Shown: positions 16,439-25,257 of the stretch, piece by piece | Numbering within the stretch: the stretch's first letter is position 1 | How the letters are laid out: each line of letters opens with the position of its first letter | Notes under the pieces: model-generated | Seen by the model: only the letters and a program-made list of their open reading frames with translations | Database searches by the model: none | What the model was told of the DNA's origin: nothing | Program-made: the position numbers and the translations under genes | NCBI GenBank assembly: GCA_001898485.1 | Contig: MKTY01000020.1 | Location: 1-64,000, forward strand | Length of the DNA stretch: 64,000 nucleotides | Reading direction: 5' to 3' | DNA from: Sphingobacteriales bacterium 46-32 | GTDB taxonomy: Bacteria > Bacteroidota > Bacteroidia > Chitinophagales > Chitinophagaceae

Positions 16439-16627
16439 ATGAAAAGTACAGATAACACTTCCCAAAGCATTTTCCTGACTGGTTTTATACTGCTGGCAAA
16501 TCTTGACTTTACCGGGCTTCTGGAATACGGTCTGAAAGCTGCCATCGGCGGCGGTATCTGGCTCGCCTACAAATTGGTAGCAGATCAAATAGATCGCAGA
16601 AAAAGAAACAAGACCAGTCATGACTAA
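16439..16627 (+). CDS. Small membrane protein (62 aa)
   Basis: The protein has a short polar N-terminus, two hydrophobic stretches (about 10-22 and 30-46, the latter G-G-G-I-W-L-A-Y) and a basic tail (R-R-K-R-N-K). Its 3' end overlaps the next gene by 8 bp, which supports a real gene in an operon. It resembles small phage membrane or holin-like proteins in size and layout only; no family is recognised. Confidence 0.5.
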   Translation: MKSTDNTSQSIFLTGFILLANLDFTGLLEYGLKAAIGGGIWLAYKLVADQIDRRKRNKTSHD

Positions 16628-17096
16628 AAACATTCTGACCATTACACTCATCGGCGGCGGACTGATAGCTGGCTACAGCTATTATGTAAAGATGAGAAAG
16701 ACATCGGCAGAATTAGAGGTAGTCCCTGAAGCAAACATTCATGCAGTGAATTGGGACGGCATCATCATACGGCTTGATTTGTTATTGAAAAACCCTACAA
16801 AGGGGAGCTTCTCGATAAAGTTTCCCTTTGTTAAACTCACCTACAAAGGAACAACTGTAGGTAGTTCACAGGTGGTGAACCAGGATATTAAGATACCCGC
16901 TTATGGACAGGCAAAAATTGAAAAACTGTTGGTAAGCATTCCGATACTAAGCATTTTTTCTGTGTCCACTTCGATTCTTAAAGCGATACAGAACAAGGAG
17001 CAGGTAATGATTACGGCGACGATGAAGACAACAATTGATCTCGGAATGGTAACAGTTCCTTTTGAAGAAAATCATGAAGTGATACTCAAAAAATAA
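16620..17096 (+). CDS. Membrane-anchored LEA14/WHy-like protein
   Basis: The 158-residue protein has an N-terminal membrane anchor (about 5-22) followed by a single beta-sandwich-like domain. Its pattern (I-R-L-D-L-L-L-K-N-P-T near 50-60, then a strand run with I-P-A-Y-G) resembles the LEA14/WHy-type immunoglobulin-like fold. The stop overlaps the next start as TAATG, so translation is coupled with the transglutaminase-like protein. It likely faces the periplasm or a particle surface. Role unknown; similar anchored small beta domains recur in this island. Confidence 0.5.
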   Translation: MTKNILTITLIGGGLIAGYSYYVKMRKTSAELEVVPEANIHAVNWDGIIIRLDLLLKNPTKGSFSIKFPFVKLTYKGTTVGSSQVVNQDIKIPAYGQAKIEKLLVSIPILSIFSVSTSILKAIQNKEQVMITATMKTTIDLGMVTVPFEENHEVILKK

Positions 17097-18904
17097 TGGA
17101 AGCAAGAAAGAAGCGACATATCAGGCCGGGCAATGAATATGATCATTTGTTTCCATCGTCTCAAAACGATAATAAAACAATCAGGCGTAATGCGAATTTA
17201 GATCACACCCTTGATTTTATTCCGAAGGTAGTTCAGGAAACGATTGACCAGACAAAGCTGATAGCGCAAAGACTAAAAGGACGAACAAATTATGAAACAT
17301 GCAAAAATATCTGGCATTTTATATATGGTCATATCAACTATAAAAAAGATGAAGAAGGGTTTGAGCAAATACGCAGCCCGGCAAGAGCATGGCACGACAG
17401 AAAACAGGGGGTAGATTGTGATTGTTACTCGGTGTTTATCTCCAGCATCCTGACTAACCTGGGTATTCCTCATATCCTGCGGATCACCAAATATCACCGG
17501 GAATACTTTCAGCATATCTACCCCATAGTGCCAAATGATTCGAGGCATATTACGATTGATTGTGTAACTGACCAGTTTAATTACGAAGTACCCTTTAGAG
17601 AAAAAAAAGATTACCCTATGGATTTACAATATCTCAATGGCTTTGATGGCGACGGCCTGGCGGAGTTAGGCCGGATCATCGAGCGCAATATGCACGATAA
17701 TACGCTTGCGGGAAAGGCCAAGCGCAAAGCAAAGAAAGCCGCCAAAGCTGCGGCCAAAGCACAAGCGGCGAGTATGCCCGGCGCACCTGCGCCTAAGAAA
17801 AAGAAAGGCTTTTTCAAAAAAGTGCTGAACGTGGTGAACAAGATAAACCCGGCAACGGTGTTACTCCGAAATGGTGTGCTTGCCGCTATGAAACTGAATA
17901 TAAAAAACGTCGCCGCCAGGTTAAGGTGGAGCTATCTCACTGCCGAGCAAGCGGCGGCTAAAGGCATTGAAGCAGCCAAATATCAAAAGCTGCTCGCTAC
18001 CCGGCAGAAATTGGAAAACATCTTTTATGGTGCGGGAGGCAAGCCCGACAACCTTCGGAAGGCCATACTAAAAGGCAAAGGAAATAAGGATAAAGCCGTA
18101 AGCGGATTGGGAATGCTACCTATGGAAAGCTGGAGCGGGTACATGAATGAAAACACACCTCTCCAACAATTGCTTGGCCCAGAGATCTACTATTCCGAAA
18201 ATGTGGAAGGCATGGATGGCTTCAAGGGTTTTGGTGAACTTGGAGAACCGGTGACGCTTGCAAGTGTGGGTGCAGCAATGGGAGTAATAGCAGGAATTGT
18301 CGCTTCCTTAAAACAGATTGGAAACATTTTTAAAGGCAAGCAGCAGGGATCAGAAGATTTTGATGAAAGCCAAACCGATGCTCCTGAAAATAATGTGTCA
18401 GTGCCAGCAAACAGCGCAGCTATTCCTTCTGCAGCAACTAATCCCATTGTACCTACAAATATTTCGGCTGAAAATTTTAGTCCTTCATTACCTACTACTG
18501 AATCACCATCAATGTCAAATGATGCTTTGGTAAGAACTCCCAATAACGTCTCCACTGCATCAGCAAACAGAGAATTGATTACTGAAGATGAGTTTATTGA
18601 GGAAAAATCAGTTTCACCAGTTACTAATACTAACACTGCAAATACAAGCAGTAATAGCAGCGACAATACCGGTGGTGAAAAACAAAGTTTTTGGGATAAA
18701 AATAAAAAATGGATAAAGCCGGTAGCCATTGGCGTGGGCGGATTGACGGTGATTGCAATTGCTTACAACCTATCGAAAGGCTCAAAACATGAGAACAAGG
18801 CGTCACCAAAATCGCAAGGATTATCCGGTACGCCGCATAAACGAGGGAAAAAGAAAAAACATCACAACAAACATCAGCATCGAAAAGCAATAGCTCTCCT
18901 CTAA
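17096..18904 (+). CDS. Transglutaminase-like cysteine protein with C-terminal membrane segment
   Basis: Residues 50-175 of this 602-residue protein resemble the transglutaminase/cysteine protease fold: G-V-D-C-D-C-Y at 105-111 supplies a catalytic Cys (108 or 110), H140 lies in F-Q-H-I-Y-P, and D155 in I-T-I-D-C. A Lys/Ala-rich basic stretch (about 200-245) and a Gly-containing hydrophobic segment (about 380-400) follow. A long Ser/Thr/Asn/Pro-rich linker then leads to a transmembrane helix (about 542-562) and a His/Lys-rich tail. It may be a protease or cross-linking enzyme tethered to a membrane, for example processing or cross-linking structural proteins of the island. No exact family is recognised. 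Confidence 0.62.
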   Translation: MEARKKRHIRPGNEYDHLFPSSQNDNKTIRRNANLDHTLDFIPKVVQETIDQTKLIAQRLKGRTNYETCKNIWHFIYGHINYKKDEEGFEQIRSPARAWHDRKQGVDCDCYSVFISSILTNLGIPHILRITKYHREYFQHIYPIVPNDSRHITIDCVTDQFNYEVPFREKKDYPMDLQYLNGFDGDGLAELGRIIERNMHDNTLAGKAKRKAKKAAKAAAKAQAASMPGAPAPKKKKGFFKKVLNVVNKINPATVLLRNGVLAAMKLNIKNVAARLRWSYLTAEQAAAKGIEAAKYQKLLATRQKLENIFYGAGGKPDNLRKAILKGKGNKDKAVSGLGMLPMESWSGYMNENTPLQQLLGPEIYYSENVEGMDGFKGFGELGEPVTLASVGAAMGVIAGIVASLKQIGNIFKGKQQGSEDFDESQTDAPENNVSVPANSAAIPSAATNPIVPTNISAENFSPSLPTTESPSMSNDALVRTPNNVSTASANRELITEDEFIEEKSVSPVTNTNTANTSSNSSDNTGGEKQSFWDKNKKWIKPVAIGVGGLTVIAIAYNLSKGSKHENKASPKSQGLSGTPHKRGKKKKHHNKHQHRKAIALL

Positions 18905-18939
18905 CCCGAATCCATTAACTATTAAACCTTATTAATACT

Positions 18940-19533
18940 ATGTCAAAAAAGAAAAACCGATACCAGAAGAAAGCTAATAAGAAACACTTTCTTTCTGGTC
19001 TGAATGAAGGATTGCCAACAAAAGGCAATACTAAAAATACAGTGCTGGAAACCGGAAAAGATATTTTAATTGGCGTACTTGGTGGCGGCCTCATTGGTGC
19101 GGCTGTTGGAAAACCTTCCTTGCTGGTCGGTATCGCTACAACCGGTGTCGGACACTTTACCGGCAATAAGATCGTGCAGATTCTCGGCATCGGCATCATG
19201 GCAGCTAATGGCTTTCAGAAAGCAGGAACAGTAAGTGGCCTTGAAGGACTGGCCGGAGTAAAGGAAAGACTGCAAGCCTATAAAGAAAGCATGACCGAAA
19301 AGTTTTTCCTCGATAAAATATTAAAGAAAAAAGCGGCCGCCACTACAAGCGGTATTGGAGAGCTACAATACTTCACTTACAATGATCCGATGAACGGTCA
19401 CCTGGCTGCACTGGATGATATTGAACAACAGGTAGCCGAAAGTGCCCGACAGTTCCAGGGGCAATTAAGAGGTGAGGAAGAACTTTTGGGAGACGATTAT
19501 GAAGTAGGTGCGCTGGAAGACCGGTTGTACTGA
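18940..19533 (+). CDS. Gly-rich membrane protein of the island
   Basis: The 197-residue protein has a very basic N-terminus (about 1-20), two adjacent Gly-rich hydrophobic helices (about 42-62 and 66-90), and an acidic C-terminal third. The layout (basic face, glycine-zipper helices, acidic tail) is typical of small structural membrane proteins and is compatible with membrane remodelling or a virion membrane protein. It sits directly before the candidate capsid-like protein. I do not recognise a family. Confidence 0.45.
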   Translation: MSKKKNRYQKKANKKHFLSGLNEGLPTKGNTKNTVLETGKDILIGVLGGGLIGAAVGKPSLLVGIATTGVGHFTGNKIVQILGIGIMAANGFQKAGTVSGLEGLAGVKERLQAYKESMTEKFFLDKILKKKAAATTSGIGELQYFTYNDPMNGHLAALDDIEQQVAESARQFQGQLRGEEELLGDDYEVGALEDRLY

Positions 19534-19581
19534 TTCATAAAAAACTAAAACAAATTCATTAATCCATAAAACCCGAAAACT

Positions 19582-20301
19582 ATGTTAGGCTTACTCGATG
19601 GAATCGAAGAATACAATAATGCAGGTGCATTGATCGGCATCGAAGGTGTTGACGATGGCGAGCTGCTCGGCGCCTTAAAGCGAATGAACCCGATCAAAAG
19701 GCAGCGCACTGTAAACAAACTTTCCAATACCGGGTCTCCCAGCAGGGGATCAAGAGCGGAAATGGAAAAGTTTTTTGGCGAGCTGCCTGCTCATATCAAA
19801 GAAGGGTTGGCAAATTCATCCCTTCGCCTGGCGGATTCGACCATTTACTCGATCAAACCGGTTACCTCAAAAACTATCAAGCTGTTTGAAACGCAGGACG
19901 ACAAAGAGATTGGTCTGCGTAATATATCAAATGCCAAGTTGCCCAAAAATCAGGCATTCCTGGTAAGTGGTATCTATCTGCTAGCAGGAGTGTCTGCTGA
20001 TGGTACAAAAGACAAGATCATTGCTACCGAATTTAAAGGACTGGAAACTTTCAATGCCATCGCTAATGGTGAGTTCAACCTCAAGTCAAACAAAAAACAG
20101 ATCGTACCTGAGACATCGAACGCTGTATTTAAAACGGCAGCCTACCACCAGGTCCCGATTGGTTACTACAAGCTCGCCAATCCCCGGCTGATCGAAGATG
20201 ACATATTGATTGAAATGACCGTTGAACTCGGCTCAATGGATGGAGTGGCTGCCAATACTTACATCTTCGCCGGATTGCATGGTACAATCACAACTCCATA
20301 G
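19582..20301 (+). CDS. Candidate major structural (capsid-like) protein
   Basis: The 239-residue protein begins with a charged helical region (1-80) followed by about 160 residues of alternating beta strands ending in a Gly-rich strand (A-N-T-Y-I-F-A-G-L-H-G). It has no signal peptide or enzyme motif. The strand pattern, size and position among membrane, lysis and beta-rich proteins suggest a jelly-roll-like capsid protein, but this is inference: double jelly-roll capsids are often longer (about 250-400 residues). Other possibilities are a surface-layer or secreted structural protein. Confidence 0.4.
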   Translation: MLGLLDGIEEYNNAGALIGIEGVDDGELLGALKRMNPIKRQRTVNKLSNTGSPSRGSRAEMEKFFGELPAHIKEGLANSSLRLADSTIYSIKPVTSKTIKLFETQDDKEIGLRNISNAKLPKNQAFLVSGIYLLAGVSADGTKDKIIATEFKGLETFNAIANGEFNLKSNKKQIVPETSNAVFKTAAYHQVPIGYYKLANPRLIEDDILIEMTVELGSMDGVAANTYIFAGLHGTITTP

Positions 20302-20313
20302 TCACCCGAGTTA

Positions 20314-20853
20314 ATGTTTTTGATTAAATACAAGTGGGCTGCTCTTGCAGCAGCCCTCCTTGTTCCAACACTGGTACTGGCGGGTGTAAAAGGCTCGCAA
20401 AAAAGAGGCAGAGCATTAAAAAATCTAAAAGCATTTCTGCTAATGATACAGTATGCAGAGGGAACGATTGGAATGAATGCTTACCGGATGTTATACGGTG
20501 GCAGCTTGTTCAATGATTATTCAAGGCATCCTAATATAGCCATTACCAAATGGGGTGTTACAAGTACCGCAGCAGGGGCTTACCAGTTTTTGTATAGCAC
20601 ATGGGCAATAGTACAAAGGGAGTTGCGGTTGCCGGATTTTAGCCCGGTATCACAGGATAAGGCAGCAATAGAACTGATAAGAAAAAAAGAGGCATTAACA
20701 GATGTATTGGCAGGCAATATAGTGCAGGCGATTTATAAGTGCAGAAAAGTATGGGCTTCATTTCCGGGTGCAGGCTATGGCCAAAGCGAAAAGAGCTTGC
20801 AAAGTCTTTTGTTACTCTATATAAAAGCAGGAGGACAACTATTAACAGCTTAA
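20314..20853 (+). CDS. GH104-like lytic transglycosylase/lysozyme with N-terminal anchor
   Basis: The 179-residue protein has a hydrophobic N-terminus (about 3-25), resembling a signal-anchor-release endolysin, and a lambda-endolysin-like catalytic domain. Features are Q-Y-A-E-G-T with Glu49 as likely catalytic acid, S-T-A-A-G-A-Y-Q-F-L at 84-93, and D-F-S-P-V-S-Q-D-K-A-A-I at 109-120. Such enzymes cleave the MurNAc-GlcNAc bond of peptidoglycan. It lies 12 bp after the capsid-like gene and is the first of several wall enzymes in the island, pointing to lysis or local wall opening. Confidence 0.8.
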   Translation: MFLIKYKWAALAAALLVPTLVLAGVKGSQKRGRALKNLKAFLLMIQYAEGTIGMNAYRMLYGGSLFNDYSRHPNIAITKWGVTSTAAGAYQFLYSTWAIVQRELRLPDFSPVSQDKAAIELIRKKEALTDVLAGNIVQAIYKCRKVWASFPGAGYGQSEKSLQSLLLLYIKAGGQLLTA

Positions 20854-20863
20854 CTAAAAGCAG

Positions 20864-21250
20864 ATGGCATCAAAAAGAATTAAAAAAAGATTTGACATAG
20901 ATGTTACGGAACAAAATGGGATTCACTCCAAGACCTTTGAACTGGACAAAACTATTGTTAAGGTGCATGGTTTGCTATTTACGGGTGACCGAGACGATCT
21001 ATTATATTATCGTGGTTCTGGTAAGGTAGAGATTAACCGGCAAGAGATATTCCCGGAAAGCTATGAAACCAAGCTACTAATGACCGGGTTGAATGTATCT
21101 CCCAATGATCGGTATTATAATCTCGGAGGCATCGAGCCAGGCAATGGAAAGGTGAAGGTAGAATATAAGGACACGAATACGACGGTGATTGATTTTGTTG
21201 CGTACCGTGTTACTCTTTATCTCGACTGTGAAATCAATGAAGCGGCATGA
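20864..21250 (+). CDS. Beta-rich small structural protein (128 aa)
   Basis: Apart from a basic N-terminus (K-R-I-K-K-R), the sequence is a series of short strands and turns with many Asp/Gly/Asn loops, consistent with a beta-sandwich. The stop overlaps the next start by 4 bp. No catalytic motif or secretion signal is visible. Together with the next two genes it forms a run of three overlapping beta-rich proteins, which could be minor capsid, spike or base proteins. Not a recognised family. Confidence 0.45.
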   Translation: MASKRIKKRFDIDVTEQNGIHSKTFELDKTIVKVHGLLFTGDRDDLLYYRGSGKVEINRQEIFPESYETKLLMTGLNVSPNDRYYNLGGIEPGNGKVKVEYKDTNTTVIDFVAYRVTLYLDCEINEAA

Positions 21251-21741
21251 TGAAAGAAGAAGTCATATTGCAGGTGATCAAGATTGCCAGTATTGGAGAT
21301 AGAGTTCATTTCCACGTTCAACTACCGGGCGATGCACGAAGGATCATTGGTTTGGAATACGGTGTGCTTGGAAAAGAAGGTGTCCCCTATGATATAGGCA
21401 TGAGGGAAGTTGGAGAAACTGGACCTGATCCATTTATGATAGTTCAACCTAATAAGAGCATTGGCAGGCTTAGCCTACAAAGTCCTGGCTCCGAAAGTGT
21501 CTTTTTTGAGAATACGCTTTTGGACAATCGTAACCAGGTATTAAACGAGGGAATCAGCTCGATTTCGTTACAGCCTTTTGAATGGACGCATAGCCGTAAA
21601 AGAGAAGAAATTAGTTTTTCAGTTGATAACAACACCCGGTTTATTGAAGGATTTTTCCAGGACAGCTTTGGAGTGGATGAATATGAAAGTCTGCAATATA
21701 ATCTCCACTTGTATTTATGGATTGAAAAATGTAACACATGA
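21247..21741 (+). CDS. Beta-rich small structural protein (164 aa)
   Basis: The protein is predicted by eye to be almost entirely beta: repeated V-x-L/I alternation, S-I-S-L-Q-P, and a final L-H-L-Y-L-W-I strand. It overlaps both neighbours by 4 bp, so the three genes are translationally coupled and probably act in fixed stoichiometry. No signal peptide, metal site or enzyme motif is seen. A particle component is the best inference; the family is unknown. Confidence 0.45.
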   Translation: MMKEEVILQVIKIASIGDRVHFHVQLPGDARRIIGLEYGVLGKEGVPYDIGMREVGETGPDPFMIVQPNKSIGRLSLQSPGSESVFFENTLLDNRNQVLNEGISSISLQPFEWTHSRKREEISFSVDNNTRFIEGFFQDSFGVDEYESLQYNLHLYLWIEKCNT

Positions 21742-22070
21742 CTGAAGAACTGGCTTTGGAGTATATCTCAAAACGTGCTTGCGAGCTGGGCTATGGAAAC
21801 GATTATACTATCCGGGTGCGGCATTTTGTGTTGCAACCACAGGAATCAAGAAAGATAAATAGTCATGATCAGTTCTTTGTATTGCTCGAACCTTATTGTG
21901 AGATGAGGATTGAAAGTGCAACTGCTTTATTTGATATGAGCGAAAATCAGATTAATGAATTGCAATATGAACATAAAGGCGAAATCACGCTGACCAATCA
22001 ATCCATATTCGTCACTCATGCCCGGTTTATCCAGGTGATACCTAAATTCTGTAAAAAGCCATGCCCGTAA
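21738..22070 (+). CDS. Small hypothetical protein (110 aa) in the structural cluster
   Basis: The 110-residue protein has an N-terminal helix followed by strands, and ends in a Cys/Pro-containing K-F-C-K-K-P-C-P tail. It overlaps the upstream gene by 4 bp and the downstream gene by 10 bp. The beta-rich middle and tight coupling match its two upstream neighbours, so it is probably part of the same assembly. No recognised family and no catalytic motif. Confidence 0.42.
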   Translation: MTEELALEYISKRACELGYGNDYTIRVRHFVLQPQESRKINSHDQFFVLLEPYCEMRIESATALFDMSENQINELQYEHKGEITLTNQSIFVTHARFIQVIPKFCKKPCP

Positions 22071-22867
22071 CAAACGATAAATATGACCAACTGAAGATTG
22101 ATAAGCTCAAGCATTTCCTGCAAGAGATGGCGGGGAAGGGACAGCCACGGCCTTTTGAGATTTTCGTGGACAATCTAAAAGTTGTAACAAAAACAGAAGA
22201 CCCAAAGGAGTTTGATACTTATGAGTATTACATGAATGAGGACACTGAGAAGATCCGCATATTGATTTACAATTCCGCTGCTACGCCTCGCAACGATCAA
22301 TACTGCTTTTACGTGCAACAGAATAAGCCGGAAAAAACACTGAATGGCCTCGGTGATTTGGATGGTATCATTCAGGAAAAGCTAAATGCCCGTGATAAGG
22401 AATATGAGCTAAACCGGTTGAAGGAAGAACTTGCAGAGACAAAGCAGCAGCTCGAAGAATCGGAAGAATATGCCGAAGGATTAGAAAGACAACTGGAAGC
22501 AGCGAAAAGCAATAAATATAAATTAGGAAAGCTCGACCTGGTAGAGCTTGGTGGAGCGGTGTTGGAAAAGCTGGCAGTAAAGAATGCGGGAGCATTAGAA
22601 AAAATAGGTCTGGCCGGATTGGTAACGCCCGGCAATGCTAATGAAGCAACAACCATAGAAGAAACCAATGCCAGCTTTCAGAAGAAAACCGATGGCACAT
22701 CCGATTTGAAGCCAGAGCATCTTGAATACATTCCTGTATTGCAACAACTGGATGCCGTTTTTGAAAGACCGCAATTGGAAATGGTCATGAAAATAATTGG
22801 TCGGTTTTCTGAAGAACCGGCACACTTGCAAACCGTTGCTGAATTATTAAATATTCAAACTACATAA
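22061..22867 (+). CDS. Coiled-coil protein (268 aa)
   Basis: The N-terminal third is globular. Residues about 110-150 form a Glu/Lys/Leu-rich coiled coil (E-L-A-E-T-K-Q-Q-L-E-E-S-E-E), followed by a hydrophobic Gly/Ala/Leu segment (about 160-190) that is amphipathic rather than clearly transmembrane, and a helical C-terminus. It has no known motif. It may be a scaffold or internal structural protein of the island's putative particle; the 10-bp overlap with the upstream gene supports joint expression. Confidence 0.45.
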   Translation: MPVTNDKYDQLKIDKLKHFLQEMAGKGQPRPFEIFVDNLKVVTKTEDPKEFDTYEYYMNEDTEKIRILIYNSAATPRNDQYCFYVQQNKPEKTLNGLGDLDGIIQEKLNARDKEYELNRLKEELAETKQQLEESEEYAEGLERQLEAAKSNKYKLGKLDLVELGGAVLEKLAVKNAGALEKIGLAGLVTPGNANEATTIEETNASFQKKTDGTSDLKPEHLEYIPVLQQLDAVFERPQLEMVMKIIGRFSEEPAHLQTVAELLNIQTT

Positions 22868-22871
22868 CCCT

Positions 22872-23054
22872 ATGAATAAATACCAGTATGAAATCTCTAT
22901 CGAAGCAAAATCGGAAAGTGAAGCGGAAGCTAAAATGAAAGCCTTAACTGTACTGGCCTCCAGGCTTTCTGAAAAGGAGTTGACCAAGCTGGCGCATGTT
23001 ATCAAGCATGATCCTGTTAAGACGGCGCTTGCAAAAAAATACTTAGGTGTATAA
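22872..23054 (+). CDS. Small helical protein (60 aa)
   Basis: The 60-residue protein begins with a strand and then contains two charged helices (E-A-E-A-K-M-K-A-L and S-E-K-E-L-T-K-L-A). It starts 4 bp after the preceding stop, consistent with a genuine operon member. The composition resembles phage tail-assembly or scaffold accessory peptides, but nothing specific can be assigned. Confidence 0.4.
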   Translation: MNKYQYEISIEAKSESEAEAKMKALTVLASRLSEKELTKLAHVIKHDPVKTALAKKYLGV

Positions 23055-23078
23055 GCATTAGCAATTAAACCGTAGCCT

Positions 23079-23783
23079 ATGAACACAGAAACTTCCACTT
23101 ATGAGCAAGACCAGTTTACCCTCGAAGAAAAGATCAAATATGGCATCCTCGGTCTGATGGTGATTGGTGGAAGTTTCTTTATCGGCAGGGCCATTATACG
23201 AAAAGCAAGAGCAACAAGTGAAGAAAAGAAAACTTATGAGGAAGGGAATGCAGCTACCTATGCGAAGCAAATAAAGATGGCTTTTGAAAATGATATGTGG
23301 TGGGGATGGGGAACAGATGAAGAAGCATTGCGCAGGGCGATCCGGGCAATACCAAGCAAAGACGAGTTCAGGAAAGTGATCAACTCTTATCAAAAGCTAT
23401 ATGCCAGAAGCCTGATGGCAGATATGCAAAGCGACCTAACGACAAGCGAATACAATGAAATGCTCGCCATTATTGCTACAAAGCCGGAAAAGGGAACAAT
23501 GCCTGTACAAGTGCAGCTATCGCCTCATCAATACCAGTCATGGGCGAAAAGACTGAGGTCGGCTTTTGAAGTAAGTACGTGGGGCTTTCTTCCCTATGGT
23601 ACAGATGAAGATGCGATTAAAGCAGTTTTTATGGAAATGCCAACACAGGCAGCTTTTTTTGAAACTGCTAAGGCATATAATCAATTGTATGGTGATGATC
23701 TGTTGAGTGATCTAAAAGGCGAGTTGGAATATTGGGAATGGGGACAAATGATTTCTATTATCGAAAACAAACCGAAAGCATAA
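23079..23783 (+). CDS. Membrane-anchored protein with two annexin-like repeats
   Basis: The 234-residue protein has an N-terminal transmembrane helix (about 20-40) and two repeats that resemble annexin repeats. The first (about 62-133) contains G-W-G-T-D-E-E-A-L, like the annexin type II calcium loop G-x-G-T-D-E, and Y-Q-K-L-Y-A-R-S-L. The second (about 155-228) has Y-G-T-D-E-D-A-I and Y-N-Q-L-Y-G-D-D-L. Eukaryotic annexins have four such repeats and bind acidic membranes with calcium; bacterial annexin-like repeats are known but rare. A role in membrane binding or curvature during particle assembly is inferred. Confidence 0.65.
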   Translation: MNTETSTYEQDQFTLEEKIKYGILGLMVIGGSFFIGRAIIRKARATSEEKKTYEEGNAATYAKQIKMAFENDMWWGWGTDEEALRRAIRAIPSKDEFRKVINSYQKLYARSLMADMQSDLTTSEYNEMLAIIATKPEKGTMPVQVQLSPHQYQSWAKRLRSAFEVSTWGFLPYGTDEDAIKAVFMEMPTQAAFFETAKAYNQLYGDDLLSDLKGELEYWEWGQMISIIENKPKA

Positions 23784-23839
23784 TCCGATATTATGAAACG
23801 CAAGTTCCATCTGGCCAAAATAAAATAAATGATATTCAG

Positions 23840-24811
23840 ATGAAAGCAAAGACAAAAATTAAAGCACGCCGAAAGCCTTCAGGCAGCAAAAAGCAGCAAA
23901 AGAAGAAAATTATTATTGCTTCTATTGCTGTGGGTGCTGTAGGCATACTCGGTTATTTCGGATGGCAGTATCTGAAGAAAAGAAAAGATGCCAGAAAAGC
24001 CGCTGAACTGGATGAAGTGTTGAAGACGACCAGTGTTATTACAAACAATGATAACAATTATAATTCCAGCTATACTTTGCCTAAAACAACTGTAGCTCCA
24101 AAATCCAGTACCTCTTATTCAGCGGCACAGCCAGCCATTGATAAAAGTTCCTTCCCGCTCAAAAAAGGAAGCAAGGGAGATAATGTAAGGCTATTGCAGG
24201 AAGCCCTTATTGCCAAATATGGTAAATCCATTCTTCCAAAATATGGCGCTGATGGTGACTTTGGAACAGAAACAGCCAATGCCTTGAAGAAAGCTGGCCT
24301 TCCCGCTACCATCAATGAAAGCACTTTTAATGTGCTGACGCAAGCAACAAGGCCAGATAGTTCGGCAATCGGTAAAGACTTATATCACGCTGCATCAACA
24401 AAGAATTACAGCAAGGCAATGTCCTTACTGAAACAAATGCAAACAACAGAAGATTATTCCGCAGCCAATGAGGTCTTTAAGCAATACCGCCTGGGGTCTG
24501 TCCGGCAAACAATTGTAAATGGATTATTGAACACCTTCACAACCTCGTCACAAAAGGAAGCGATCAAATTTGAATTCTTGCGAATGGGTCTGCAATTCGA
24601 TGGCAGTAAATGGAGTCTTTCAGGTTTTGACGGCAGGCCGGTTGTAACTATAGAATCGACAACCGTGTGGATCAACGCCACCGATGGAGTAAAAGTTCCG
24701 GCAAGAATGGTGCTGGGCAATGAAGTAACAAGGCGGTTGGATTACACACTCTTTGAAAACAACGGCAAATACTTTTTGGTAAATACCAGGTCTGTTCAAT
24801 ACCTCAATTAA
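23840..24811 (+). CDS. Anchored protein with peptidoglycan-binding domain
   Basis: I start this at M-K-A-K-T-K-I-K (ATG 23840), which avoids overlap with the annexin-like gene, giving 323 residues. A basic N-terminus precedes a transmembrane helix (about 25-45). After a Ser/Thr-rich linker comes a PG_binding_1-like domain (about 110-180) with L-K-K-G-S-K-G-D-N-V-R-L-L-Q and Y-G-A-D-G-D-F-G-T-E-T. The C-terminal 140 residues are unassigned and contain a beta-rich end. It would link a membrane to the cell wall, fitting a wall-crossing or lysis role with the amidases downstream. Confidence 0.75.
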   Translation: MKAKTKIKARRKPSGSKKQQKKKIIIASIAVGAVGILGYFGWQYLKKRKDARKAAELDEVLKTTSVITNNDNNYNSSYTLPKTTVAPKSSTSYSAAQPAIDKSSFPLKKGSKGDNVRLLQEALIAKYGKSILPKYGADGDFGTETANALKKAGLPATINESTFNVLTQATRPDSSAIGKDLYHAASTKNYSKAMSLLKQMQTTEDYSAANEVFKQYRLGSVRQTIVNGLLNTFTTSSQKEAIKFEFLRMGLQFDGSKWSLSGFDGRPVVTIESTTVWINATDGVKVPARMVLGNEVTRRLDYTLFENNGKYFLVNTRSVQYLN

Positions 24812-24826
24812 ATAAATACCCGACTT

Positions 24827-25225
24827 ATGAAAAGATACATAAAGCAAATAGTGGTACACAGCACCGCTACCTTTGACCCAAAGATCAGCCAGCATTACGG
24901 TTTCTTTCACTATGTGGTGGAAAGAAACGGCGAGATCAAAAAGATACACCCCGAAAGCTCTGTTGTCAAACATCTTCCGGACGTTGATAACGAAGCCATC
25001 CACATTGCTTACACTGGTGGTCGTAACAAATCCGGCGCACTCGGCGATACCAGGACACCGGTGCAGGAAGAAGCACTGTTTAATAAGCTGGTGGCGTTAT
25101 CGGTAAAATATCCCGGTGCGGCTATCTGCGGACATAATGAACTGGATGCAACGGCCAATTGCCCTGGCTTTTCCGTAAAGGAGTGGCTCAGAAATTATGA
25201 GCCTGATCTTTTACTCTCGGCCTAA
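24827..25225 (+). CDS. N-acetylmuramoyl-L-alanine amidase (Amidase_2), copy 1
   Basis: The 132-residue enzyme resembles T7 lysozyme/PGRP amidases. V-V-H-S-T-A supplies the first zinc His (about residue 11), F-F-H-Y-V-V and I-H-P-E flank the core, I-C-G-H-N-E gives the second His (about 105) and A-N-C-P-G-F the third ligand region, where Cys (about 114) is zinc-binding in the family. It lacks a signal peptide, so release would need the holin-like protein or lysis. A paralogous amidase follows 32 bp downstream. Confidence 0.85.
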   Translation: MKRYIKQIVVHSTATFDPKISQHYGFFHYVVERNGEIKKIHPESSVVKHLPDVDNEAIHIAYTGGRNKSGALGDTRTPVQEEALFNKLVALSVKYPGAAICGHNELDATANCPGFSVKEWLRNYEPDLLLSA

Positions 25226-25257
25226 TCATCATCCATTTCATTTTTTTAATCTTACCT

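Noticed and set aside
17611-17841. Repeat or CRISPR-like pattern in the Lys/Ala-rich region of the transglutaminase-like gene
   Set aside because: The apparent repeats are codon-level repeats of Lys/Ala residues in one coding sequence, without spacer structure.
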